Below, one piece after another: positions 1 to 7,492 of a stretch of DNA of 64,000 nt. Where the stretch lies: NCBI GenBank assembly GCA_017302455.1, contig JAFLDO010000007.1:1-64000 (forward strand), read 5' to 3'. The notes beneath the pieces were generated by a model. The model was not told where the DNA came from, made no database searches, and saw only the letters and a list, made by a program, of their open reading frames with translations. Source of the DNA: Accumulibacter sp. (GTDB lineage: Bacteria; Pseudomonadota; Gammaproteobacteria; Burkholderiales; Rhodocyclaceae). The position numbers and the translations under genes are program-made. Position 1 is the first letter of the stretch, and each line of letters opens with the position of its first letter.

Positions 1-199
1 GAGCCTGCGGATTGAGCAACTGCTCCAGGCGGCTGCACAGGATCGGCCAGTCTTCCGACTTGATCGGAAAATGGCGGCCGAGGTTCAACACCGTGATCTG
101 ACGGACCTTGCCACCGATGCGCTCGGTGCGCACCAGCCGGTAGGTGACGTAGCCTTCACCTGTCGCCTTGTTGCTCGTTCTCGTCTGTCGGATGAACAT
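1..199 (-). CDS. IS1634-type transposase, N-terminal fragment (cut by window edge)
   Basis: Reading leftward from an ATG at 199, 66 codons are open to the window edge. They begin MFIRQTRTSNKATGEGY and continue with the TYRLV and KVRQ-T-LNLGRHF pattern, then SEDWPILCSRLEQLL. This matches my memory of the N terminus of IS1634-family (IS4-like DDE) transposases; the catalytic DDE region lies outside the window. The fragment should be the 5' end of an insertion sequence whose end lies in the lower-GC stretch just to its right. I could not identify its terminal inverted repeat. Whether the element is intact cannot be told. Confidence 0.8.
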   Translation of the reverse strand, partial: MFIRQTRTSNKATGEGYVTYRLVRTERIGGKVRQITVLNLGRHFPIKSEDWPILCSRLEQLLNPQA

Positions 200-621
200 G
201 CACACGATCGTACAACAAAAGCAAGAGGCTCAGCGGTCCTGGCGGCAATATTATGGCACTACAAAACGTCGGAAAAATCCAGCGTCAAGCAAATCAACAG
301 CTTAGGATTCGCTCCTGCATGGAAAGTGCGGAATATGCGTATGGGGTGTTAGCAACCGGTTAGGCGATTTCTCGGAATCAAGATACCGAGCAACTACCGC
401 AGAGGCTCGCTTCGCTGGCCCTCAGCCCGGTCGAGGGTCATGACCCTTGGATGGCGTGTTGCGGAAATCACCTTGGCGGTGGCTCCGGTCAGTAGGGCGA
501 ACAAAATGATGGCTGAACGGGGGCACTCGCGGGAGTCGTGGGCGTCCCTCGAAGGTCGCGACGCTGACGAAATCTATGCCGCCGACTGGCCGCTGCCGCA
601 CGCTGCACAGGCGGCGAGACT
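200..621. other. Intergenic region with no supported gene
   Basis: This 422-base stretch lies between the transposase start and the end of the metallophosphoesterase gene. It is more AT-rich than the flanks around 210-345, as expected for the end of an insertion element plus its promoter. No open frame here has a plausible start and family resemblance, and I found no clear inverted repeat marking the element end. Confidence 0.5.
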
Positions 622-2151
622 CTACTCGCGTGCTTGTGGTCCCGGGAAAACGCAGGCGATCTGCTTGCGTTCGCCGTTCAGGCGGCAACGATTGATCGGC
701 GCACCGTCGGGGTCCATCAGCGTCCCGGCCCAGCCAGCGTCGTCGCGTTCGAGCAGCAGAAAGCTGTAGCGATTGAGAAGGATGCCGCTGCTGGCGGCGA
801 CGCCATCGTAGAGCAGCCCGGCGGGATGCGACCTCTCCTTGCTGCCGGCGCCGCCTTGACCCTCGTAGAACGGGGAAAGCGGATCGAAGGCTTCGAGCTG
901 GGTGCCGCTGCCGCCGACGATCACTTGCGCCGGCCGTCCCGTTGGGTAGTTGGCAGGGTCGGCGCTCGGCGCGAAATTGATCGTTTCGAAGGCATGTTCG
1001 TGGCCGGCGAGGAGGAACTGAACGTTTGCCGGCAGCGTATTCCGCAGGTGGGCCTGCAGGGCGTTCGGTTCCGCTGAAGGCGGCAGCAGGTCGTACCAGA
1101 GCGGCTTGTGAAGGAGCAGCCAGACCGGCTGCGTTGCCGACGACGTGTGCAGGGCCTGCAGCGTGTTCCAGAAGATTTCGCCATCCTGTGGGGTCTTGCC
1201 GGCCGGCAGGTAGTCCTGAAAACCCGCGTTGTCGGCGACTACCAGCGTCAGCTCGCTGCCGAGGTCGATGCGATAGGCGTCGGCCGTCAGGTTGTTCGTC
1301 AGCAGCGAATGGCTGGCGGTCTTGTAGGACTGGTTGCTGCAGGTCTGGTAGGGCAGGGGTGAGAGGAAGCGCAGCCAGCCGGCGCCGGCGCGATCGCAAT
1401 TCTCGTGGTTGCCGCGCACGACGACCCAGGGTGCGGCGGCGAGCAGGGGTGCGGCCGGTGTGAAGAAGTCGGCATTCCAGCCGGCCCAGTCGTAGCCGAT
1501 GACTACGCCTTTGGCCTGCAGCGGCGAACAGAGCGCGGGATCGTTGCAGTACTCGCGGTAGTGGTAGTCGCCGACGTGGATGACGAGATCGGGTCGGGTG
1601 CGTGCCGCCGCGCCGGCGATCCGCGGCCAGGGCCAGCGCGCCGGGTCGGTGCAGTCCTGGATCGGAGCGCTCGCTCCGCTGGCCGCCACCTGGACGCGGC
1701 AGCCGGTATCGCCGACGACGACGATGCGCCGGATGTCTGCCCCCGGCAAGGCCACTGGCTGTCCGTCGATGCTTGTCTGGCGTGCTGTTCGGGGCAGGGC
1801 GAGCTCGCAGGTGGTGACGGCGAACGCCGGCTCGAAGGCCGGGTTGCTTGCCGCCGCGCTGTCCGGCAGTGCGCCGCGCGTTGCGCGTGCCCGTGGCAGC
1901 ATGGGTCGCGAGGCACCATCGACCTGCGCCACTGGGCATTCCGCGTCGCCGGCGATGATGGCACGCAGGCTGATCGTGTCGTCCGGGGCCATCTGCGTCC
2001 AGCGATTGATCGGGGCGAGTCGGCCACCTGCCGGGGCTGCGCAGCCGCCGAGCAAGGTGAGCACAGCGAACGCGCCGAATGCGGCGAGCAAGCCCAGATG
2101 CAGGCGCCGCGAGGCCATGCTGAGCGCTGGACAGGGCGGTGAGGGTGGCAT
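622..2151 (-). CDS. Calcineurin-like metallophosphoesterase, predicted lipoprotein
   Basis: A 509-residue protein of the calcineurin-like phosphoesterase superfamily. The dinuclear metal site motifs appear in order: GDTG (147-150), GDYHYR (194-199), GNHE (247-250), a lone His in HKP (about 348) and GHEHAFE (383-389). The N terminus has a hydrophobic segment ending in the lipobox LGGC (Cys37), so it is probably membrane-anchored and acts in the periplasm or at the outer membrane. The ATG at 2151 is chosen because AAGGAG lies 8 nt upstream; an internal Met 11 codons later would give a more typical signal peptide. The architecture resembles purple-acid-phosphatase-like phosphoesterases, but the substrate cannot be predicted. 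The gene stands alone, 36 nt after the preceding gene on the same strand. Confidence 0.85.
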   Translation of the reverse strand: MPPSPPCPALSMASRRLHLGLLAAFGAFAVLTLLGGCAAPAGGRLAPINRWTQMAPDDTISLRAIIAGDAECPVAQVDGASRPMLPRARATRGALPDSAAASNPAFEPAFAVTTCELALPRTARQTSIDGQPVALPGADIRRIVVVGDTGCRVQVAASGASAPIQDCTDPARWPWPRIAGAAARTRPDLVIHVGDYHYREYCNDPALCSPLQAKGVVIGYDWAGWNADFFTPAAPLLAAAPWVVVRGNHENCDRAGAGWLRFLSPLPYQTCSNQSYKTASHSLLTNNLTADAYRIDLGSELTLVVADNAGFQDYLPAGKTPQDGEIFWNTLQALHTSSATQPVWLLLHKPLWYDLLPPSAEPNALQAHLRNTLPANVQFLLAGHEHAFETINFAPSADPANYPTGRPAQVIVGGSGTQLEAFDPLSPFYEGQGGAGSKERSHPAGLLYDGVAASSGILLNRYSFLLLERDDAGWAGTLMDPDGAPINRCRLNGERKQIACVFPGPQARE

Positions 2152-2187
2152 GGCGCGGGCTCCTTGCCCAAGCGGGCGATGGTGGTG

Positions 2188-2763
2188 CTAGAGGTGCAGA
2201 TAACCCATCGCGCCGGCCAGCAGGCCCAGGCCGGTGGCGCCGTAGACGCCGAACAGCATCCAGCGCTTGCGTGTCAGCAGGGTGATCGCCGCCATGGCGA
2301 TGGCGATCTGCAACAGCGTCGTGGCCAAGGCCCAGCGCTCATGCACGTGCATTTCGCGGTCGCTCTTCTGGTCGGCCTCCTTGGCGACGGCTTCGAGCTC
2401 TTCGGCCTCGACCTTGATCTCCTCTTTTTCCTTCTTGTAGCGGGCCACGTCCTGGACGTATTTTTCGCGCGCCTCGCCGGCGGTGAGGACGATCGACAGC
2501 TCGGCAAGGTTCTGCTTGTTGCTCTTGGCCTGGTAGTAGTTCCACTGGTTGGAGGCGGAAGTCTTCTGGATTGCTGCCTCGTTCTTGTAGAGCAGAGCGG
2601 CATTCTGCGAGTGGCCGCCGAGATAGCCGAAAATGGCGCCGACCGTCGACAGGACGGCGGTCAGGACGGCGACGCGCGATGTGAAATTGTCGCCGCCGTG
2701 CTGGGCGACGTGCTCGACCTCGTGATCGTGCGGACCATGGACGTGGAATCCGTGCGCGGACAT
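2188..2763 (-). CDS. DUF4337 family membrane protein
   Basis: A 191-residue protein recognised as DUF4337 by its His-rich start (HVHGPHDHEVEH), the SNQWNYYQAKS stretch and overall layout. A transmembrane helix near residues 32-50 is followed by a long charged helical region rich in Lys and Glu (about 75-140, probably coiled coil), then two transmembrane helices at the C terminus. The family is uncharacterised. The ATG at 2763 is preceded by GAGGAG at good spacing; the open frame extends further upstream but has no better start. It is downstream of the sir2 gene, 47 nt away on the same strand, so co-transcription is possible. Confidence 0.8.
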   Translation of the reverse strand: MSAHGFHVHGPHDHEVEHVAQHGGDNFTSRVAVLTAVLSTVGAIFGYLGGHSQNAALLYKNEAAIQKTSASNQWNYYQAKSNKQNLAELSIVLTAGEAREKYVQDVARYKKEKEEIKVEAEELEAVAKEADQKSDREMHVHERWALATTLLQIAIAMAAITLLTRKRWMLFGVYGATGLGLLAGAMGYLHL

Positions 2764-2810
2764 GCTTCTTCTCCTCGGGATGTTGGTCGTTAGCGACTCG
2801 GGCGCGAATT

Positions 2811-3623
2811 CTATACCAGACTGGCAGCAATCGAGCGCAGCGCTGCGAGCGCGCCGGCGGCCACCGCAACGTTCTTGTCGTCCGCCACTTGTGCTTGCGT
2901 CGGATTGATGCGGATCAATGGTCCGTTCATCCGCTCGCCCATCAGGCGCGCCGTCGGGATGTTCGTGCCGGCGCCGACTTCGATCACCAGCAGTCGGTCG
3001 ACCTGGCGTCGCCAGGCATGCAGCCGGGCTTCCTGGGCGTCGCTGCGCTCGGCGAGCCAGCCCCAGTCGCCGAACATCAGAATGTTCGGGCGGGCGATTC
3101 CGTGGCAGCGCGGGCAGAGCGGAAACTCGCTGGTCAGCAGGCACTGCTCCTCGTCCAGTGCCGGCTGGAAGTCGTCGGCGGGCCAGATGCCTTGGTGGCA
3201 ACCGTCAAGGCACTGCAGGAAGTGTATCGAGCCGTGGCACTCGGCGATCCGCTCGGCGGCGAAGCCGGCCTTTTCGAAGTGCCCATCGACGTTGCTGGTG
3301 AACACGAAGGCACCGCGCGGCAGGCTTTCACCGATCTCGCGCAGGATCGCGAAGCCGGCGTGCGGGACGGTACGCCGGTAGAGATTCAGGCGATGCCCGT
3401 AGAAGCCCCACGCGAGACGTGGCCGCGCCTTGAATGCCGCCGGATTGGCGATCTGCTCGAAGGCGATGCGTGCGCGACCGAGCGCCGGGTAAGCGCCCCA
3501 GAAACCCTGCGGGCCGCGAAAATCGGGCAAGCCCGAATCGACGCCGATGCCGGCGCCGGCGGTGATCAGCAGCCCGTCGGCAGCGCGGATCAGCTCGGCG
3601 CAACGCCGGTAGTCGGCGCTCAT
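2811..3623 (-). CDS. Sir2-family NAD-dependent protein deacylase
   Basis: A 270-residue sirtuin. The NAD-binding GAGIGVDSGLPDFRG is at residues 23-37, TSNVDGHF (the TQNVDGLH equivalent) at 109-116, and the catalytic His in ECHGS at about 130. The zinc ribbon is present as two cysteine pairs, CLDGC (138/142) and CPRC (170/173). RPNILMFGD and EVGAGTNIPT complete the Rossmann fold. The predicted activity is NAD-dependent removal of acyl groups from protein lysines in the cytoplasm. Ser replaces the usual Gln in the TQN motif, which may alter activity or substrate. Its ATG directly abuts the TAG of the radical SAM gene (stop 3624-3626), so translation is probably coupled. Confidence 0.87.
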   Translation of the reverse strand: MSADYRRCAELIRAADGLLITAGAGIGVDSGLPDFRGPQGFWGAYPALGRARIAFEQIANPAAFKARPRLAWGFYGHRLNLYRRTVPHAGFAILREIGESLPRGAFVFTSNVDGHFEKAGFAAERIAECHGSIHFLQCLDGCHQGIWPADDFQPALDEEQCLLTSEFPLCPRCHGIARPNILMFGDWGWLAERSDAQEARLHAWRRQVDRLLVIEVGAGTNIPTARLMGERMNGPLIRINPTQAQVADDKNVAVAAGALAALRSIAASLV

Positions 3624-4523
3624 CTACAGTCCCCTTGCCCATGCCGGGCGCAGCGGCGCGGCTGCCGGGTTGGCGACTGCCTGCCGCACCTGTTGCAGCA
3701 GGCGCTGCTTTTCGGCGCCGAGCGTTCCCTTGAGCACCAGCCAGTTCGACGCGTGGTCACTGCGAAAAAGCGTGCGTTCGAGTTCCAGCCGATCGAGAAA
3801 GCGCTCCATCTCGACGAAGAGTTCGTGCAGCGTGAGCGGCCGCCAGCCGGGGAAGGCGTCGCGGAAACGCGTCTCGCCGAGCGGGAAACTGACCACCAGG
3901 GTCGCCAGATACTCGGGCTGCGTCGCATTGGCCAGCCGCGCCGAGTTGTCGGCGTGGCGCAGCGACAGCGCCGGCCCGCCGAGGCCATTGAGGATCATCA
4001 CCGAGCGGCGGATGCCGGCCTGGCCGAGCTTGTCGAGCGCATCGACGGTCGAGGCATAACTCTCGCCCTTGTGCACCCGCTCGAGCACCTCGTCGTCGCC
4101 CGACTCGGCGCCGACGTAGGCGATCGACAAGCCGGCGGCGGCCAGCTCGCGCAGCTCGTCGACCGACTTGCGGCGCAGATTGCGCGGCAGGCAGTAGCTA
4201 GCGACCCGGCGAACCGCCGGCAAGTGTGTGCGGATGGCATCGAGAATGGCGAGCAGGCGGCGGGTCGGCAGCACCAGCGCGTCGCCGTCGGCGAGGAAGA
4301 CGCGCCGGATCTCGCTGCCGATGCGTTCGCCGGTGTGGCGGATGCTTTCCAGCACCTCGCTCTCGGCGCGGGCTCGGAAACTCTTCTGCGGCGCGGTATA
4401 CATCTCGCAGAACGTGCACTGATTCCACGAACAGCCGTCGGTGACCGGCAGGATCAGCGAGTCGGCTTCGCTGGGTGGACGGTAAACGGGTTCGACGTAA
4501 CGAATCGGGAGCGTGTGCAGCAT
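3624..4523 (-). CDS. Radical SAM protein with CX4CX2C cluster motif
   Basis: A 299-residue radical SAM protein. The iron-sulfur cysteines are in GCSWNQCTFCEMY (Cys31, Cys36, Cys39). The CX4CX2C spacing differs from the canonical CX3CX2C and is seen in a subfamily annotated only as radical SAM. A GDAL stretch, SYCLPRNL and the GAESGDDEVLERVHKG motif follow, the last typical of Elp3/MiaB-like TIM barrels. No second cluster is visible, so the reaction is unknown. The ATG at 4523 is chosen for the AGGAAACG Shine-Dalgarno just upstream; an in-frame extension to about 4721 lacks one. It is the first gene of a coupled pair with the sirtuin (stop codon touching start codon). A candidate promoter at 4561-4566 repeats the one before the antiporter gene. 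Confidence 0.83.
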   Translation of the reverse strand: MLHTLPIRYVEPVYRPPSEADSLILPVTDGCSWNQCTFCEMYTAPQKSFRARAESEVLESIRHTGERIGSEIRRVFLADGDALVLPTRRLLAILDAIRTHLPAVRRVASYCLPRNLRRKSVDELRELAAAGLSIAYVGAESGDDEVLERVHKGESYASTVDALDKLGQAGIRRSVMILNGLGGPALSLRHADNSARLANATQPEYLATLVVSFPLGETRFRDAFPGWRPLTLHELFVEMERFLDRLELERTLFRSDHASNWLVLKGTLGAEKQRLLQQVRQAVANPAAAPLRPAWARGL

Positions 4524-4555
4524 CGTTTCCTGGCTTATCTGGAGACTCGCGAACA

Positions 4556-4576
4556 GGCGAATAGTAGCGCGCTTTC
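4556..4576 (-). promoter_or_regulatory. Repeated promoter element, copy 1 (before radical SAM-sir2)
   Basis: A 21-base segment at 4556-4576 is identical to 6390-6410. Read on the minus strand it contains TACTAT, a plausible sigma70 -10 box, about 38 nt before the radical SAM ATG. The duplicate sits at the equivalent place before the antiporter gene. Confidence 0.45.
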
Positions 4577-4647
4577 CGGCACTTGGCGTTGGCGCGACGA
4601 GCGCGCGCCGAACCCGGCAGTCGGTGGCACGCCAGGTGCCGGCTGCC

Positions 4648-6384
4648 TCAGGTGCTCGGCTCGCGCGGCGCCGCCTCCGGTCCGGCGCGTACCAGCGCGT
4701 AGTCCGTACTGCGCACGCCACGCAGCAGCATGTCGGTTTCGTCGCTGGAAATTCCCATGGCCACGAGACATTCGGCGGCCAGGCGCAGGCTTGCCTCGAG
4801 GGTCTCGGGGAACGCCTGGTTGACGCCGACCCGGTGCAGCGCGTCGCAGGTGACCAGGTCGCGGGCGCGGGCGACGATCGCCATCTGCGGCACGTGCGAG
4901 CGGATCAGCGTTGCCGCGCGAACGGCTGCGGGGCCGTCGTCGATCGTCAGGACGACCAGGTCGACGCGGTGCAACGAGGCGTTGCCGAGCAGTTGCGGGT
5001 CGGCGATGTCGCCGTAAAACACCGGATGGCCCTCGCTGCGCCACTTGGCAACGAGTACGGCATCGGTGTCGAAGGCGACGTACGGGATACCGCTGCTGCC
5101 CAGGATCGTTCCCACCGTATGGCCGACGCGGCCGTAGCCGGCGATCACCACGCGGGCGTCGGCCTCGTCGCCTTGGGCCTGATAGCGGAAGCGTTCATGC
5201 ATCTCGCTCGCTTGCTCGGCAACCTGCAGGGCCAGGCGGTTGCCGATCCTGGCGAGCAGGGGCGTCAGCAGCATGGTCAGCGAAATGACGGCGACGGCCA
5301 TCACGAAGACGAGGTCGTCGATCACGCCGATGGCCTTGGCGGCGCCGAACACCACGAAACCGAATTCGCCGCCTTGCGAGAGCATGAAAGCCACCCGCAC
5401 GGCGGTGCTGCGACCGGTGCCGAAACAAAGGCACAGGCCATAGAGAACGACGATCTTGATGCTGATGATCGCGAGCACGTGCAGCCCGAACTCGAACGGA
5501 TGCTGCGCGAGAGCGCCGACGTCCACCGACATGCCGACGGCGACGAAGAACAGGCTCATCAGCAGCCCCTTGTGAGGTTCCATCGTCGCCTCGATCTGCA
5601 GGCTGTAGCGCGAGGTCGACAGCATCATCCCCATCAGGAAAGCACCCAGCGCCATCGACATGCCGGCACGGTCCATCGCCCAGGCAGCGATGAACACCGC
5701 CGCCATGGCGACCAGGAAGAATGCCTCGCGGTTGTTCTGGCGGGCCAGCTGGTCGAGGATGCGTGGCACCACGTAGCGGCCGCCGAGAACCACCAGCGCC
5801 ACCATCGCGCCGGCCGCGCCGATCTGCTCCCAGAGCGGCAGTTCCTTGGGCAGCGGGCCGCTGTCGGCGAGGATGGGAACCAGCGCCAGCAGCGGCACGA
5901 CCGCCAGGTCCTGCATCAGCAGGACGGCGAAGGCGGTCTGCCCGTGCCGGCTGGCGATCTCGCCCTGGTCGCGGAGCATCTGGATCACGAAGGCGGTCGA
6001 CGACAGGGCGAAGCTGGCGCCGATCAGCAGCGCGGTGGACCAGTTCGGCTCGAACAGCCGGAAGTACGCCGCGATGACCAGTGCCGAGACGACGATTTGC
6101 AAGGAGCCGAGGCCGAACAGCGTGCGCCGCAAATCCCACAAGCGGCGCGGCTTCATTTCGAGGCCGATCAGGAAAAGCAGCAGCACCACGCCAAGCTCGG
6201 TGAACTGGCGTACGCCGTCGACCTCGGTGGTGACGAAAGGCCCCGGCGTATGCGGCCCGACGATCACGCCGGTGACCAGCAGCCCGAGAATCGACCCGAG
6301 GCCAAAATGCCGGAACACCGCGACGGCGATCGATGCGACCACCAGCAGGAGTACGGCTGAATAGACGAATGAGTGCGGATCCAT
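4648..6384 (-). CDS. kefB: CPA2-family K+(monovalent cation)/H+ antiporter, KefB/KefC type
   Basis: A 578-residue inner-membrane antiporter. About twelve hydrophobic segments cover residues 5-380, with the conserved LFLIGLEM (70-77), QDLAVVPLLAL (158-168) and SQGGEFGFV (336-344). A cytosolic RCK/TrkA-N domain follows, with the nucleotide-binding GYGRVG at 416-421 and a GDI-DPQLL segment. Related proteins exchange K+ (or Na+) for H+ and are gated by nucleotides or glutathione adducts. The C-terminal extension is short. The ATG at 6384 lies only 10 nt after a TACTAT box and has no Shine-Dalgarno, which suggests a near-leaderless message. An in-frame upstream extension of 27 residues would overlap the promoter and is not favoured. 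K+ specificity is inferred from the family. Confidence 0.85.
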   Translation of the reverse strand: MDPHSFVYSAVLLLVVASIAVAVFRHFGLGSILGLLVTGVIVGPHTPGPFVTTEVDGVRQFTELGVVLLLFLIGLEMKPRRLWDLRRTLFGLGSLQIVVSALVIAAYFRLFEPNWSTALLIGASFALSSTAFVIQMLRDQGEIASRHGQTAFAVLLMQDLAVVPLLALVPILADSGPLPKELPLWEQIGAAGAMVALVVLGGRYVVPRILDQLARQNNREAFFLVAMAAVFIAAWAMDRAGMSMALGAFLMGMMLSTSRYSLQIEATMEPHKGLLMSLFFVAVGMSVDVGALAQHPFEFGLHVLAIISIKIVVLYGLCLCFGTGRSTAVRVAFMLSQGGEFGFVVFGAAKAIGVIDDLVFVMAVAVISLTMLLTPLLARIGNRLALQVAEQASEMHERFRYQAQGDEADARVVIAGYGRVGHTVGTILGSSGIPYVAFDTDAVLVAKWRSEGHPVFYGDIADPQLLGNASLHRVDLVVLTIDDGPAAVRAATLIRSHVPQMAIVARARDLVTCDALHRVGVNQAFPETLEASLRLAAECLVAMGISSDETDMLLRGVRSTDYALVRAGPEAAPREPST

Positions 6385-6389
6385 TGAAC

Positions 6390-6417
6390 GGCGAATAGTA
6401 GCGCGCTTTCGCGCGTG
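6390..6417 (-). promoter_or_regulatory. kefB promoter: repeated element copy 2, -10 box 10 nt from ATG
   Basis: Positions 6390-6410 repeat 4556-4576 exactly. The minus-strand TACTAT lies at 6395-6400. A GC-rich inverted repeat (GCGCG-CTTT-CGCGC, 6401-6414) lies immediately upstream of the -10 box and could be an operator. The predicted transcript start is at most about 4 nt before the ATG. Confidence 0.45.
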
Positions 6418-6515
6418 TAGTGGCGGCCCGAGGGATGCTAAGATCGGCAGCCTGACGCTCGCCATCTTTTGGCGCGCGAAGGGTCCCGCAAAAATCGTGT
6501 CAAGGAGTGTCTGTC

Positions 6516-6941
6516 ATGCAACACGCAAGAGTAGCGGCGGTCCTGTGGTTGGCGATCGCCGCCTCGCCCTCGCTGGCACAGAGCCCTTTGAAGTTGCCGA
6601 GTGGCGACGAGGACTACCGCGAACTGCTGAGCGAGCAGCGAAGCGGGCCGTGTGAGCGGTGCGGCGTCGTGCAGGGCATTCGCACGCGGACGCAGCCGGG
6701 TCCGCGGGCAAAGAACCCGGCGCCGGTGATCGCGCCCAGCCTGGTGACAACGCCTATTGTCGGCACCGGCAGCACCGTCGAGGATGCGCGCCAGCGTGAC
6801 GCGCCGGTGCAGATCTACGTGATCACCGTGCGCTATGAGGACGGGACTTTCGCGTTCATCGAACAGCACGACGAACCGTCGGTACGCAAGGGCGATCGGG
6901 TGCAGGTCGTCGAAGGCCGCGTCGAACTGCGCAATGACTGA
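6516..6941 (+). CDS. Small exported protein, C-terminal domain resembling 2TM-lipoprotein tails
   Basis: A 141-residue protein with a cleavable signal peptide (hydrophobic residues 6-18, ending in SLAQS). A short CERC motif follows, then a Pro-rich linker. The C-terminal VITVRYEDGTFAFIEQ and GDRVQVVEGRVEL pattern resembles the end of SlyB/Pcp-like outer-membrane proteins. It lacks the glycine zipper and a lipobox, so it is probably soluble in the periplasm. ATG 6516 is chosen because AAGGAG precedes it by 8 nt; the GTG at 6507 would overlap that site. It converges on the NlpC gene with an 11-nt gap. Function unknown. Confidence 0.7.
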   Translation: MQHARVAAVLWLAIAASPSLAQSPLKLPSGDEDYRELLSEQRSGPCERCGVVQGIRTRTQPGPRAKNPAPVIAPSLVTTPIVGTGSTVEDARQRDAPVQIYVITVRYEDGTFAFIEQHDEPSVRKGDRVQVVEGRVELRND

Positions 6942-6952
6942 TTGGTCCTGAA

Positions 6953-7447
6953 CTAGTCGAAGTAGCTGCGCGCCGTCTCGAAGCGTTGCGCGTAATAGCG
7001 GGCGCCCAGTTGATCGATGCGCACCCGCCCGGTGCTTGAAGGCGCGTGTACGAAACGATCGTCGCCGATGTAGATGCCGACATGCGAGAAGGAGGCGTTG
7101 CGCGTGTTGAAGAAGACGAGGTCGCCGGGGCGCAGGCCGTCGCGGTCGATGGGGCGACCGCGACGGGCGATGTCGGCGGCACTACCGCTCACCTTGACGC
7201 CGGCGGCGCGGCCGTAGATGTAGGACACCATGCCGCTGCAGTCGAGACCGGCATCGGGGTTCTTGCCGCCGAAGCGATAATCGGTATCGATCAGGCTCAG
7301 TGCGTAGATCACCACGTCGTGGGCTTTCGCGCTGCCGGCCGGCCGTTCGACGGACTTCGGCGGCTGCCGTTCCGGCGCCGGCGGTGTGCTGCCGCAGGCG
7401 GCCAGGAGCAGCGAGACAAGGCAGGCGATAAGCAGATGTGGACGCAT
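6953..7447 (-). CDS. NlpC/P60 family lipoprotein endopeptidase
   Basis: A 164-residue exported protein with a lipobox (LLAAC, Cys18), a Pro-rich linker and one NlpC/P60 domain. The catalytic residues are visible: Cys70 in LDCSGM, His122 in FSHVGIYIG and His134 in FVHAPS. The domain also contains RPGDLVFF and YRFGG. Such enzymes cleave peptide stems of peptidoglycan (gamma-D-Glu to diaminopimelate) in cell-wall remodelling; the lipid anchor places it in the envelope. The ATG at 7447 has no Shine-Dalgarno and lies 7 nt from a TATACT box, suggesting a leaderless transcript. It is divergent from the aldehyde dehydrogenase gene with only 45 nt between starts. Confidence 0.88.
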   Translation of the reverse strand: MRPHLLIACLVSLLLAACGSTPPAPERQPPKSVERPAGSAKAHDVVIYALSLIDTDYRFGGKNPDAGLDCSGMVSYIYGRAAGVKVSGSAADIARRGRPIDRDGLRPGDLVFFNTRNASFSHVGIYIGDDRFVHAPSSTGRVRIDQLGARYYAQRFETARSYFD

Positions 7448-7492
7448 GGTGCATAGTATAAACTGCACTTTTTCAGATTTCAGGAAAACGCC
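7448..7492. promoter_or_regulatory. Divergent nlpC/gabD promoter region
   Basis: The 45-nt spacer carries a minus-strand -10 box TATACT (7455-7460) 7 nt from the NlpC ATG. An inverted repeat GTGCA (7449-7453) / TGCAC (7464-7468) straddles that box and could be an operator. For the rightward gene, TAGTAT or TATAAA lies near 7455-7463 and the Shine-Dalgarno CAGGAAA lies before 7493. Confidence 0.45.

Noticed and set aside
422-1939. Long 505-codon open frame antiparallel/out of frame to the metallophosphoesterase
   Set aside because: It lies in another frame of a clearly recognisable gene, is extremely Arg/Pro/Ala-rich and has no family motif; it is a high-GC shadow frame.
2889-4823. Plus-strand 644-codon frame over the sirtuin and radical SAM genes
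   Set aside because: It spans two well-supported minus-strand genes and their junction, and the translated product has no fold-like pattern.
4513-6360. Plus-strand 615-codon frame, His/Glu/Gln-rich, opposite kefB
   Set aside because: It is the antisense reading of transmembrane-segment codons. No start signal or homology is apparent.
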